DNA of 64,000 nt from NCBI GenBank assembly GCA_013396915.1, contig VWZL01001934.1, positions 686,661-750,660 on the forward strand. Direction: 5' to 3'. The notes below the pieces were generated by a model, which did no database searches, was not told the DNA's origin, and saw only the letters and a program-made list of their open reading frames with translations. Both the position numbers and the translations under genes were made by a program. Below are positions 13,490-28,400 of this stretch, one piece after another (the first letter of the stretch is position 1; each line of letters starts with the position of its first letter). The stretch is from Stercorarius parasiticus. Lineage: Eukaryota > Chordata > Aves > Charadriiformes > Stercorariidae.

Positions 13490-16400
13490 CTGAAAGCAAA
13501 TTGAAATGGAGGTCAGTACCTGAAGAGAGATTTCAAACCACCCAAAGAAGCACACTGTAACATGGACTTAGTTATACAGTGACAAGTGACCATTTGCAGT
13601 CAACCACGTCCCTAGTATCCTCTTCATAAAACCCAGAGTGAGATATACTGCGTATAAATCATTGCACAGACCATCTCTGCAGAATGTAGGCAAAAGTATC
13701 ATGAGAACTCCATCAAGAACAGCAGGTCTAAGGCAACTCATGGACTCTCCAGACCGTTCCCTTCTTGATATCATTCCAGTGACATTCATTATATTCTAAA
13801 TTCATATGGGAGGAGTCCTGGAACCTAACTTCTTACAAGCAGTGTCTGACATAAGTGTGACTCTACAAACTGAGGCATAATACTCAGATTAATACTGGAT
13901 AAGCAAAAGGAGATTCAGCCCCTAGGGAGGGAGAGCTGTTTGCTTTTGTTGGATGAAGTGAGTGACTGCCCATTACACATAAATTAATTCAACTCAAACC
14001 ACTCTCTTCTGCACAGTGTTTTCTTCTCAAACATCATGCCAGGACATTTCTGAGATACGTCTCCCTCTGAGGTTACAGTACAGAATGCACTATTCCAGCC
14101 CTGCAAGGCATTCTTTTTCCAATAAAAAAATATTCTATTTGTACCACACCAGAAGTTTTTAAAAGCCTAATCACTACTTGCATCTTGTGGCTCCATGATG
14201 AAAGGCTAGGAAGGGAACTAGCTTCTCATTCCTGCTGTCATTTCTCATGATGTTTATCATTCCTCATTCGTCTGTGGCTTGGTCAGCTCACTGCTAAACT
14301 GTGTTCTTCCCTCCTCCCTCCTTCAACCCATCAGAAGGTTCCTGCAGCCACCAATTAGGGCGAAGCAGTTCATTATTACCTTTGTCTAAATCAATGTGCT
14401 TTGCTGGGAAGCTTCTGGCTTGCTCAGCCTTCTCCTTCAGGATGTTGTTTTTGTAATCTGTGTAAGGGAGGAATATAATTCAGACAGCCATTAGAACATT
14501 AAAAGAAAACAAAACTTTACAGGCAAGGCAGACATGTGATCAGTCCTTCCTTGAAGCACTCTAGGCCTGGCATCTCCAGATCTCTAGGAGAAACTCGTGG
14601 AGTTACTCAGCCACTCAGCAGGAAAAGGAAAGCTGCTATGACTTAATTTTTGCCCCTGGCACTAATCAGTTATGCATACTTCAGTTTCCTGCTCCTCATA
14701 GTTACCACAGATTCTTCCAGCATGTAACAAAAAGCTCTGGATTATCTATGCTAAGCTCACCTGAAGGTGACTGATGCAGATATTGAAAGTATTTGCTCAC
14801 AGGGGAGCTCCCCTAAGACATACAGAGAAGAATTTGTACTTGCTGCTGTCCTAGTTTGCAACCCATCCTCTGCAACTCTTTTGTTCTTTACTTCAGATTC
14901 TGTATTGGCCTCTTCTTTAATGGGGCCCTTACAGCAATTCTGTAGCTTGGGACCTAAAGCTTGTTCTTCTAAAGGCTGTACCTTTACTGGGGGTGCACAG
15001 AGGAAAAAAAAGTTTTGAGCTGGTTTGAAGCTGATGCATACCCAGTCTGATGTCTTCACTTTTGTATTGAGTCAGATCTGTTGTGTCGACTGTAAATTCT
15101 TTAAGATTCACATCCTTCCTGAAAAAGGAATAACAGTGAAAAATGTTATTGTCACATCCTGTAATAACTGGCTCCTTTCACACTTTTTCACAATAGCTTT
15201 TCTAATACTACTTCAGACAACTTAATTTATCTTGTTTATTTGCTGTATATCTGAAGAAAAGTTGAAAAAAATCCACAGAAGATTTCATTCTCTGTTAAGT
15301 ACTGATGATTTTCACAGCAATCCTTACAGAATCCTTTCTGGTTTCTACCAGGCTTCCCTGGAGAAAGCATGACAGACAGATAACAGCATTGTCAGCCATC
15401 GTACACGGGTACTTTTCCTGTCTTTGCCCCTAACTTACCAAACAGATTTCAGAAGGTCATACTGCTTACTAGTGAATCCAGTTCTCCTCTCTCTCCCTTT
15501 TACTATCTTTTCTATTAACACCTTGAGATCTCTGGCCAGCTGGCTCTTTTTTCCCCCACCATGTGTTTGTCCAGAGCTTAGGACAATGGGGAGCCAATCT
15601 GTACCGGAACTTCCCCATCTCTTCCACTTTCATAACATCTAATAAAACACAAAGGAACCCAGCTCCACAGTCTTGGCCCCAAACTCACAGTAGAGTTTAC
15701 AGTAGATCTGTGCGCTACCCCTTTACCACTAACTCCTAATGACATCTCCCAGAAAGCTGATCTGTGAATCAGTTCCGAAAGTACAAGAGGAAATGCAATT
15801 GCCAAATCAGCTCTACAAACCATTCTCTCCTTCCATACTTTGGTAGCATGGAAGTTGCTCCCTGATATGTAATCATTATTCAAGTGTACTTTCCTGGGAA
15901 CATTACACTAATAATGAATAGAGTGTAAAGCTGCAAAAGAACTGGTGGAAAGCAACGAATCACCTCTACCAAGCAGCCTGTGCTTTATGTGGCTGTACTT
16001 GTACTAACCAGATCCTCAGCTGCTTTAGGCACTTAGTGACAGCTGAGGGCTGGGGCTCTTAAGTTCATTGTTATGTATTCTAATCACAGACAGTAGACCC
16101 TGTGTAATTATACTTACTCTCCGTATTTTTTCACGTTGTATTCATAACCTAAAGAGGGAGAAGAAACAAAATGAGCAGTCATACCCAGTCCAACTACTCC
16201 CTCCCAGACAACAGTGATAACAATAACACCTAGTACCTATTCACAGTGCTCCTGATTGTGATGCTTACAACGATCACTTTCACAACCCCTCCAGTGTGTT
16301 CCACTGCCACAGGGAGCTTCCCTTTCCTCTACTCACCAGCCTTCCAGTGGTTTTCCCAGATCTACGGATGACCAGCCATGAGAAACTACAGCAATTGCCA

Positions 16401-19400
16401 TATTTCATTTCTTTCCACCTCCCATTTATTACAAAAATATTAACCACACCTGTCATCTCTTGTGTGCCGGTGCTGCCCTTGCCCATGCCCAGATCATTGC
16501 TCAGGCCTGTATCCATCACATGCTACAGATGCTGGTTTTCACCAGTCTCCCACACGCCAGGTATCCAACCACAATCCTGTCTCACCCCACCCTGCAAGCA
16601 GTGAGGATTTCAGGCTCCTCTTTTCCACTCAAAGGCCAGGGCAGGAGTCTGTTCCCTCTGTAACTGCAAAGTAACTCCACTTATCTCAGTGGAGATAGCC
16701 CCATTTTGTGTTGGTGCCAATCCCCTGACACGTAAATAAGCATGAATGTGATACTTCAAAGAACACAGCAGAAGACAGACATTACCTGGTATTTGCCTTT
16801 TGTGTGGCATCCAAAACTATTTGTGTGGAAGTCACCAAAAGATCTCAGTGTCTATGTATTACACACAGAGAGTCAGGGAGTCCAGCAAGGACTTCGACAT
16901 CTTAGTTTCTAAGGGATGCATGTGGGCCTTTTGCTCTAAACAAATTCCACTTGTAAAAAGCAACTGTCTAGCAGTTCTAATTTTCTTCTCCTTTACAACA
17001 AAGCAACTCAGGAAATCAAGGCCTGGAAATATTTACACCACACTAATGACTCTCTCTTGGCATCAGCACCTGCAAAGACTCCCCAGTGCGTAGGTTGCTG
17101 GTTTTCCAGGAGAGTATCACTGCCTTCAGCATCGTGCTTTGCAGTAATTATTTGCAGAATCAGCTCTCCTGTCATGAAATATCACGACAGGCACTACAGA
17201 CCTGGTCTTTTCTAGCACTTACCTCTCTGCCGGCGCTTGCGGGTGACGAGGACAACGATGATGAGGAAGACGATGAAGAGCAGCAGAGTTGCCAGGATGT
17301 AGCCCAGCTGCTGGAAGAAGTGCACCCGGCTCTCAGGGATGATGACATTTATTACATTGTGGCCCCTGACAACATTTGGATCTGATGGAAAAGAAAAAGG
17401 AAACAGGCTGATAATTGTAATTGGCATCCAAAGCAAAGCACGTTCACACGTGGGCCAATATGTGGACCCAAAAATCATGTTCAGCGAGAAACTCTTCTGA
17501 ACTGCATGAAGCAAAGGGCAAATGGCTGTGAATTTACAACATACTGCACCTTTGTCAGATGGAAAATGTGCTCTTCACAAGACCGTTATACTTCCCAGGC
17601 GCATGAAGTATTAATAGTGACTGTCACACGCTCCCTCGCTGCTGCCTGGCTATCAGAGGGGGAGCATGGCCAGAAGCCACACTAGACAGCCCCGAGTCCT
17701 GCTGCAGGGTAACACAACCCTCCTCTGGGTCCCTTACAACACACATACCACGGTGCTTCGGCTCCAGACAGCAAAAGTATGAAGCAGCCCCTCCCTGCCA
17801 AGGGTTATAATTTACAGAGTGGGAGGAATTTTCAATGCCAAAGAATGAGTTTCCTTTTAAATAAAATCAAAAAAAAAATCAATAAAATAAATAAAATAAA
17901 AACCCACAAAGAAAAGCCAAGATTCCATTCCATTTGTAGGTGCAGCAGCATTTCAGTTCCACAGCACAGCGAAGGGTAACTCAAAACTCTTACGTGGAAC
18001 ACTTTTGTAGATCTCAAATAAATAGGTCAATGTTTTACACATATAAAGAGGAAGTGACTTCTGTGCTTGCAATAGTCAGAGGAACGGACAAATCCAGCCC
18101 AGGCACAGACTGCAAACCCGTGAGACACAGGGTGCTGGGGGAGGCTCTTCTCTTCAAAAGGGAGCTAAAAGTGACACTTTCTCCCCCCAAAAGGAAACAT
18201 TCACTGAGCACCGGACAAGAACCAGCATGGACTTTGGGCCAACCAGTCTCTTGGGAGCTTAACCCTGTAAATTAGTCAGGGAGAACAAGGGGAAAAAATC
18301 CCAAAAGCCACAGTACCATCAAATAGATGTGTTCTAATGAGAGAAATGTTGACATTTTTGGAACTGCTGGCATAGCGACCGGTTCCAGTTTGTTGGGTAG
18401 CTTGTTTCCAGCATTTAAAAACACCAACCCACTAACAATAAAATCAAATAGGACGATAGTGGATTGAAATAAACACTTTGAAACCAGAGATGATCATTTG
18501 CTAATGCTAACAACAGGCCTAGAAAACTGGGACATTCTAGCACACGCTCTGTTCTGGTAGCCCAGCACTCCACTCCAGCAACACTCTGCTTTTTACTGGC
18601 ATTGCTAGATGCCGTGTGCTTGCTGGCTATAGTGCTGAAAACTAGCATGTATTTTTCACCACTGCTAAGTTAAAAAATACCAAACCAAAAAACCCACTTG
18701 CAAAGCTGCAAACAGTATATGCGACAGTTCTACTTCAACAAATCTCTGGGTCACGAAGGGCTTCTTCAGCAGCTGCCATAATGAGATGGTAGTCACTGGA
18801 GCAGCTGTGGAGCCAGGAGTCAGCAAACATAAATGCATTCTATTCCTGGCTTTTTGCTTTCCCACAAATACTGCAAGATAGCATAGGAGCAGAGTTAGAC
18901 TCAGTAACTTTGGGCCTCCTTGGCTAACTCAATCAAGTAATACTAAAAATACTTGTCATACTAGTGTTTTGATAAAGCATCACTGGAGAACTTCAAAGCG
19001 CATCACCAGGAAAGCAGTGGACTATATCCCATTTTATAATTGTGGAAACTGAGGCACAGAGTAATGGTTAATTCAATTGCACCCAGCAGATGAATGGCAG
19101 CACCTAGAATAGTATCACCAAAGAAATACAGACTCTCCTCCTCATCCTAGTGTCGCATCAGAATTTAAGCTGAGGTGATGAAGATTTATTCTGTAACCAG
19201 GAGCTGATCTTTCAGTATGTCTCAACATGGCATTCCCATCTGCCTGCAATTCACTCACATGATGTGGTTTAACTACCGAAAAACAAGTTTTAATGGTGGG
19301 GGCAAAAAAAGTTAGAACAGAGGTGCCCGTGCATTGCTTTACCAAAGTGTCAAGGGTCAGATTCTTCTGCTGGGAAAAACAGAGAGCGCTCTTCCAAGAG

Positions 19401-22400
19401 AGCTCACAAATGCTGGGTACGTGGCCCATTTTCTTCTCAAGGCTGGCAAAGCATTGAGAATAGTTTAGCAATAAGCATGAGACACAACAGATTCCATTCT
19501 TCAATCACGTGCTCCAAAGCAAATGCAGAGTCAAAATGCACGGAGTTAGTAGACATACACCACATTTATATTGCTGAGACTGAGAGCAGAATTGAGCTCG
19601 TGCTTATATTCAAAACAGGATGAAGTTTCCTGTCTGGAAATGGCTCCGGGCCTTGGAGGTACGCCAGAAACTATAGCTGCTTGCTGAAAAAAGCTCATTG
19701 CTTTGCTTTTGTTATCTCCTGATGTTTCGTTTTGGCTTTATGTTATATCCCCAGAAGAGTTCTATACAGTTTTTCATGGGATGGGGCAGTATCTCAGCCT
19801 TTCCTGCTGTACACAAATAGGGCATGTCCCAGCAGGCTCCTCGGCAGCAGTGGGTTTGAAACAGGCACTCCGGATGTCTCAGCTGCTTTCACATTCCCAT
19901 CAATTCAGCACATTTTTGTGTGTGGTGCTCTCAGACCATCTGAGCGTTTACTGCCCGAAGGGCACAAAGCTCTTCTAAGACCGTTCTTTTTGAGAGTGGA
20001 AATGGCTTTTCTCAGGAAGCCAAGTTTCTCCAGCACTGAGGGCACTCCCGCCAAACTAAGATATCCCCAGCAGGTTAAATTACTTGTAGGTTCTGTCTAA
20101 CTTCTGAGCAGGTAGGTAACTATTCAGCAACAACTTGGACAACATGCAGGAGAGAGAGGAATAAATTCCTGGGTGGGTAACTCTGAAAACAAGATCTAGT
20201 TTCGATCTGCACAATGTGATCTGGACAAGGCTCAAGGGCAGCAAAAGGCATCGGGAGGGAGACTGATGTTTGTATGTCCTGGCCTCCAAGTTAGCTCAGC
20301 CCCAACAGCCACCTCTCCTTAGTACTGCCTGGGTTTTCTGGACACCAACCTCAGTCCCAGAGGGGGGGTTTAGGTTTCTGTGACTTGAAAAAGCCAATTG
20401 CTAAAGAAGAATAGACCTATTTAAAAATGTATGAAGCAGGTCAAAATTCTGTATTAAACAGCCAATAAATATTAAACCACAATGAATATTTTAAAATGTT
20501 AATAAGGAACTATACCCAAAAGACTTAAAAAATATTAAACTTGGGATTTTAATTTTGTTTTTCTGCCTGAACGAAGTATGACGGTTTTGAGTTTGGACAG
20601 GCTGTCAGATGATAGCTCACTGCAGTGGAAAATTTGAAAATTGGTTTAAGAAAAAAAAAGGAAAAGCTGAAGGGTGGAGGAAAATTCCTGGTGCTTGATT
20701 CTGCACAGTCTGGCACCTTGCACAGCCTAAACCCCTGCACAAAGGGGAGAGTGATGCTTATGATCTACACTGGTGAGATTAGTGGCATGTTGTAACAGCA
20801 AAGCAGAATCGATCCCCACCCCATACCTTCTCTAGTTCTATAAAAGCAGTCAGGAGACGAAGCCTGTTAGAAAAACAGCTTGTTTGCCTTAGGGCATGTC
20901 AGCTTTGCAGAGCAGAACAGGCTGCAGAATTTTCCCTCAGGCAAAGAAAACAGAAGCTGGACATGATGTCACTACAGCACTGCAAGCAGGGTAATTAGCC
21001 CCGATGGGTGGGACACACCATTTTTGGTGCAGCACAGTGTTAAAGCAGCTCAACAGGATGCTCACCAGTATTGCTAAGCATGCAGCTCCAGGTATACCAA
21101 TGTAATGGAAATAGCTCAAACAACCAAGCCTGTACACTAGAGCCATATTCTAGCAGCGTGGGAGGCAAAACCTCATCTACTCTTCCAACCTTCATCTGCA
21201 GGAATAGCCCCTGGCTCAAATGTGAGAAACATTCATAGAGGAAACCTCAGTGTTGCTCTAAGTGGCACCTTCACTTCAGTGGTGTCTATGGTACTTCTGC
21301 AGGGCACAGGATTGTGTTGGCCATGCTCCCTCCTGCTGGTACAAAGTGATCCCTGCAGACCACTGTGGAGGGACAGAAAAGGCAAGGACATTTTGGCATT
21401 TGGAGCAAAGGCCTCCTGAGGTGATGATGGGGATGGGGAATAACGTGTTATATTCTTGTCCCGTGGCCTACTGAGCTCTTTAGAGCTCAAAGGTGCAACT
21501 GTAAATATTTACGTCTTCCTCAATCAGGAGAGCCATTTCCAGAGGCTACTTACCTACAGCTGGGGCAATGTTGTGAGTTGTAAGGTTAACCACCTTCTTC
21601 TCTCTCACTGGCTCCGTCACGAAGACTTGGTAGATCCTGCGTTCATGCAGGCCACAGTAGTGATGGTGCAGGTGGCAGGAGTAAGTGCCTTCATCTGCAC
21701 TTTCCAGCTCTGAAATCCGCAGGGAAAAGTCACCCAGGGCAAAGGCTGTGTTAGTGATGTTCATCTTCTGACGAATGAAGAGAGGTCCGTAAGAACGGCG
21801 CTCACCAGAGGCATACAGATCAATGAGGCGGTCAGCCCGGTCATGAGGAACCCCTGGGGGCTGCCTGTCCCAGTGGACCACTTGTTGCTCCTCTTCACTG
21901 TGCCGTTCGGTCCAGATGTGGTTACGGTTCACACAGGGGAGCATCACCGTGCTGCCTTCTAGGGCAACAATCACAGGCTTTTCCCCATCCCAGTACTCAT
22001 TTGCATCCTCAGCTGTGGAGGAGACAATACAAGTTGTGCAACCTTGGTACATGCATCTTTACATACTAGTGCTATGCTTAAGGACATGAAAGCGCACCTA
22101 AGATTGCTCTCAGACCCTGCAATCCTGTAACACATCCCCTCTAAAGATCTTGAAGTGCCACAGGGGTAGTGTGCCTTGTTCATGCTTACTTTAGCAGTTC
22201 GTAAAGAAATGCACCTCTACCCATCCTAGGTCAGTGCATTAAACAAGATGTTCTTTTCCTTATAACTGAGAGTTAATCTCTTGCCTCAGAAAGCAGGAAG
22301 TATATTCTCTCTACAGACTAAGAATGGAATGAGAACAACAGATTTCATCTTCAATATACTGTATCCCAATTCTCCAAGCAGGAAATGCTTTTCTACCCGC

Positions 22401-25400
22401 AAATGCCTTAATTACTGGAGGAGTTCAAGAAGCACCGTTTTGTATTTTTTTTCTTGAAAAGGAATAACAGAAAAACCAAAACACAGATGAGCAGACTGGG
22501 GCTCACAGGCCTGCCTGGGTGTTTTTATTGCATAGAAGCCGTGAGAACAGGCAGCAGAAGAGATGCACTTCTCTACTATTGCATCAGCCCCAGTAGTTTC
22601 ACTTGTGCATCATACAAAGGTCAGTTTAAATGCCACAGTAGCGATGCACGTGTGGCGTGGGTGGCACACACTGTAGTTGCCAACAGCCCTTAGAAGCTCG
22701 CTTTTAGAGCTGGAGTTGTGGTGTGGTAACTTGAGGAGGCTTTTTAACTACAGCCTTCTCAGGGCAAGCTCACCAGCCAATGTACAAGGCAGATTTTGTG
22801 GCTAACCTGACTGATGATGGATCGTTACTAGGGATGTTAATGCTGGAGCAGTAACAGGGCAGTTAGATAATTGGGCTGCCTAGAGTAAACATTTAACTTA
22901 ACAGTCTCCATGCATTGTTTGTCACATGCCGAGAAAGCAGAGAGGTTCACAAATACACACATTGAATAAAATTTCTGAAATTCAGGGAATCTGATAGTAA
23001 ATAGCATAGTGAGCATCACTGTCTCCTGATACTTTCCAAACCTCTTGTGGCATCTGTGCTCTGAACCTGCAACTGAGAAAACATGGGCAAAACCCTGCAT
23101 CCACACTGCTCTTCTCTGAGACCAGCAGAACAGCATGCAAGGCCTACCGTGAATCAGTGTACAAGCCCCACTGTGAATTCAATGGAGTCCTGGTGGCCAC
23201 TGGACTCCAGTTGCCAGACCATGTCCCTTGCAGAAAGGAACACCAAGCTCTCTGCCACACCCACCTTTCTTGGTGATATCTAGTTGGATTTTCACAGTTT
23301 CGTATAAGTGGCAGTAGTGATGGTGAAGATTACAAGAATATGTGCCTTCATCACTCTCTGCAACATCTAGTACAACAGGGAAAAGAAGAGGAGTTGAATG
23401 TTTTATGCTGAGACGATTACTTTTGTCATTTATACCATTTCCCAAATGCTTGTATGGATGCAAAAGGGCTTTTCTATAACTTAGTTCTAACCCATCCTTG
23501 TCACCAGGGTGGGCTAAACAGAGAAGAATCGTCTGACCTAATATAATAATTTATTCAGTTTGCTTTTGTGTGGAACATATTTGTATTAACAGATGGAAAG
23601 AAAGACGATTTAAGTTTAGCTAAGAGCAGGCATATGAAGAATGACAATCTTGGGTTTATTGTTCAGGAACTGAAATATAATCAAAGGTCCACAAGAAGCC
23701 CAACTGACTTTCGGGCAATGAGTTCTTATCAATTCTCTTTTAAAATGGGACTGTTTCAAAGGGAAATAAAACACTATCGCTAGCGCTTCAGAGAACCTCA
23801 TTAGACTGATACTTATCTATTTATTTATAGAAAATACTCTGTAAAATAGCCATTTTCACTGAAAACCACAAAGTTAATTTAGTCACGAATCCTCCATTCT
23901 GCCGATAGCATAGGGAGATAAGATGCTGTTTAGTACCTTTGATCACCAAGGAGAAGTTGCCATCTGTAAATGCATTCTTGGGCATGAATATCCTCCCTTT
24001 GTTGTAGGAGCTGTATACACGCTGATCTCCAGCTGAATACATGTCACACAGCCTCTCCATCTTGTTATCTCCATAGTACTTGCTGTACACATCCCAGTGG
24101 ACTACACGCTGGCGGTCGTTCAGACGATCCTGGGTCCACACCATGCGGTAACTCTTGCAGGGGAGGACAGCCTGTGACCCCAAGGTAGCGCTGATATTTA
24201 ACACTGACACTACAACGCTGTCCGGGTTTGAGGCATCAGCTGGTACTGAGAGCCAGGAGCGAAGAACAAAAAACAGAGTTACCAGATTAACAGCATGTGA
24301 AGAAGACATAAGAGTAGGACTTAGACCTTTCCTAGAATCTCTGCACACCTTCCACCCAAAAAGAAAGTAACTTTCAAGACCACCATAGAGCTCTCTCATG
24401 GAGAAATACAATAGAAAGACACGTAAAACCACTTATTTCATTCCGTAAAGCAATGTCTATGATGTCTGTTATCAGGATCGTAGATTTGACCCATCCTACC
24501 TACCCTTCCTAGTCCTACCCCCCAGTTTAATCAAAGTTTAAAGAGACTAGTTCACGGGATGCATGGTTCATGCCTACAGAAGTTAGCGATAAAACCCCCA
24601 TTGCATGGAATCAGGGTATGTCTCATTTCTAATCATGATCACAAAAACAGGTAGATTACAAAGTTGTCACTTACCTGAATATAAACAAACAGAACCTGTC
24701 AAAGCAGGAAAAAAAAAAAAAAAGAATGTTACTGACAAGTAAAGGAAGAAAAAACTACAAATACACCCATAGTCAGCAGCCACCTCAGCAGCCACCTCCT
24801 CTCTTATTATTCCATCTATTCCTCCCTTCTCTGTTAATATACTTATTTAACATGTGTATTGTGGCTAAGCCCAGAGGCTCAGACCTCAGTTGGTCCGTGC
24901 TGCAGCAGACACTGTACACTTACAGCAAAAGACAGTGCCTAACCAACAAACTTAAGCTTAAGAGCCATGTGGGATATGCTTAGCCTGCAACTGAATTTCA
25001 TACAGCCCATGTCTTTATTCCATACCAGCCACAGAGGTTTTTTCCACCAAGCTATTCAAACGTTACACCAAAGGTATCTGTCAATGCATCACCCACAAAA
25101 CTGTCTGAAAGGCCTCTTCTGCTCAAGAGGAAACTATTTAAAATTGTTGTGTATGATAAAAACAAGAACCCAAGGAGGCAGGAGCAGGCACAGGGAAGGG
25201 AGGGACCCGTAATATCTTAGGATCTGATATTGGTCCTGCATAACAAGAAACAGTAGGGCAAGAACAGATCACAGGATAGTTTAAGTTGGAAGGGACCTTC
25301 TGCTTGACCACTGTGAAAAGAATGTGACAGTTTCATTTCCATCTCCTCCCCCAGCAGACACCTCAGTCAACTTTCTCTGTGAAGGAAAAGGCCTGAACAG

Positions 25401-28400
25401 ACTTGGAGACACAGCTGACCCCAGCTCATTTGCTGGGGGTCAGAGCTGCCCAAGTAGAGGGAAGCAGACCCACACTGCTGATGCACTAGATTGAGAGCCA
25501 GAAGATAACTTTCATCACTAAGACTCCAAATCACACTCCGATAAAATTGATGGTGGGATTAATGCCTTGAGGGAATTCTGTAACTCTGCAGGATGTGAGT
25601 CTACCTGACAAATGAGGAGTGGTGCGATTTGGCTGTTTCGCTTCACGTTCCTGACACACACTGTTGTCAGCACTCTGCTGGGCAAACACATCCCTGCTTT
25701 GAGACCATGATCCCAGTCTCTCCCGCTTGCATTCCTGGGCTGCACAGTTAACACTGAGATGTTCTGGATGCAACTGCAACTCTCTCCAACTCGTGTGACT
25801 CAGATCTATGCCCAAAGAACTTTGCAAGAAATGAACTAATGCCTTTGTTTCTGCATTTCTCTGGTCCAGTCCCTCCTGCTTTTTGTGTAGGAGGGGTCTA
25901 GGAGGTCTCCTGGCATCACGCTTTGAGAGGACGATTCAGATTCCCAACACAATGACATCATTCATCTCTCTAACCAGTCAAGCCCAAGTGGCTTCCAGAA
26001 AGATCATTAGATGTTTTGTCCTGCTAATGTCATAGGCACAATGTCCTCCAGACAAAGGCTGTATTTTTTTTTTTCAGCCCTGGAATTTATGCATTTCAAA
26101 AGAGAATAAATTAACTCCAGACTGGGGCTATTTTAACCACGCCCCCAGTGCATGGGCTCAGAATAAACTCTGTTCCCTTTCCTCTTCCTATCACAAAACA
26201 CTGGGCAGTGACACCAGAAAACAAAAATGAGCAGCACCGTCTGTTGAACTGCCAGTTCAAAGACACTCCAAATGTAAGTTATTTTTTCTACATCTATAAT
26301 CTCAGCCTCACAAAAAAAAAAAAAAAAAAACTTGCACAAAGTTTGTACTGTTGTGGATATAAGAAAAGAGACATCATACACAAGACATTATAATTCCATC
26401 ATGTGATGGTCTCTCCTAATGCAAAATGCTTGATGGTAAAATACAATAAGCTGCCAGCCTCTGCTTCTGGAAGCCAGGACTTTGATTTAGCTTAAGACAA
26501 TAAAAGAATGATACAAAGCTCTTTTACATCACCAAATCAGCCTTCTCCAGGAGAGATCAGTCTCACTTGTGACACGACAGCCAGCATCCACTCGTATCAG
26601 TGTGACAAACCAATGCCCATGTGTCTGAACTGCTGTTGTTTGCCCTGTGGTGAGGGAACACCGCAGTATCACAACATGAATGGCCACTTGCGTGCTGGAG
26701 AGTGGTGCCTATGGGCCGGCTGCCTGCACAGCCAGCGCTTCCAGAGTCTTGCATTACTGCTCATTAACAGCAAATTGATTTGGTGCTACAGAAACATCCT
26801 CTCCTGGCTCAGAAAGAGGAATGCATTCACTTTTCTCCTTTCCTCTTGCAAGTTAATGTAAAAAACATTGAACCTAAATGCAGCATCATAAATCTAGCAA
26901 ATTACAGAAGTATCCATCTAAGCCTTCCAATATGCTCCGCTCAGCAGCCTGTCGCAGCCCTAAACCAACAACAGCACTAACCCCAAGTTTTCTATCTTTT
27001 TAGCTGGCCCTACTGGCATGGTAAGGACCACCCAGGTCCCTCTCTCCCACCCACAGGGGCCTTTGGCCAGGCTGGGATGCTGCAGCCCTCTCAGCCAGCT
27101 ACAGGCATTTCTCCAGCACACTTCCAAACACAACTCTCTGTAAAACAAGCAAGCAGTGAAGTTGTCTGTAATGTAACAGCTTTTAGGTAAAAAAACCTTA
27201 TGCCTTGTAGGTTTTGACAGCTTCTGTTTCCCTCCACTGTTAAAGCTTCTGCTAGCAGCTCCTTAAGAAGCAGGACAGGAGCACTCTTGCTTACTTGGCA
27301 ATTACACTCCAGGGTCTTTCTAGGTCTGCCCCTCAGTGAGCAGGAGTTGTTGCTTCCTGCTGGGACAAGGGAAGAGTCTGTTGATGCCTTGCCTGCATCT
27401 TGCCATACTGCTATTTTGACCTGCTGAGCATTGCCACGCAAAGCTGAACAGCTCAGGGTTACAATGGCAATATACACTAGAACAAAACCCATACAAGATG
27501 AAGACATAGTTGAATAGTGTGTTGGAGTTCAGCACAGAGACAAGACATCGAAGAGGAAGGGTGGTCTGTGTATACACACAGATTCTGGACAGAAGCTTTG
27601 GGTCTGAAGCCAGGCAGGGTATCATTCATAGTCTCAGACAACATGGTAGGTGCAAATATCAAAAAGACAGCAGCATAGCAGCCAACAAGTAAAGTTCTAG
27701 AAGAGAAAGAAAGCACAAGTCTCTACAGGAGACATGGGAACTGCACAAGACAAAGAAGGAAGAACTGATTGTTCTGATTCTCCAGCAATGCTGGAAATCT
27801 GCACACATACATCAGGTCATGGATAAGATTCAAACTTACTTGAGATGCCTGTAAATGAGATCACTTAGAAATCTAAGGAATCTGGAATGTCTCTGATCTC
27901 TTGTATGCCTGGAGAAAATGGAATTTAAAACAACTGGCCTTCAATAACCTGGACATAGAGCAGCAGTTAAAGAAGGAATAAGCCTTTTTCTCTTTTCAGT
28001 CTCCTCCTGCTCTAAGACCTAGCTCTGCTATGTGAGACAAGCAGAGCAAACAAGACATATCCCCCAGCCATGCTTTTTAAAGTTATTGTTTGTATAACAT
28101 GGCAGCTACTGAACAAAAGCAGAGATATATCCGTAACCCAGCAGAGTTGACAGCTTATGAACTACAGGATTGGGGTAAACTGGAAGCAGTTATTTTGGTG
28201 AGTCACACTTCCCAATCTGCAAGTGTAAAAATCAGGGAGTATTTATGCACTGAGTGAAAGGTCAGGCTTTTGTGATCACAGGACTCCAGGACCTGGAGCT
28301 TCAAAACCACCAAATACCTCAATAGTTATCAACACAGAACTCACTATGGCTTTCATTTTAAAATTTCAAATTCCATATGATGGATAATCACTTTGACCTC

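Larger units (their letters stand above)
13490..17222 (-). other. MXRA8: MXRA8 introns 6-9 region
   Basis: The four 3'-most introns (17222-16149, 16117-15119, 15041-14458 and 14379-13490) are each between about 0.6 and 1.1 kb. They are AT-rich and hold no recognised repeat or RNA gene. Short open frames inside them are chance frames. Confidence 0.7.

Noticed and set aside
24307..24309. ATG in frame with the first Ig domain of MXRA8, giving a plausible signal peptide ([10 protein letters not shown]...).
   Set aside because: A proper acceptor at 24246, a phase-matched 21-base microexon and a distant exon matching the human N terminus explain the start better.
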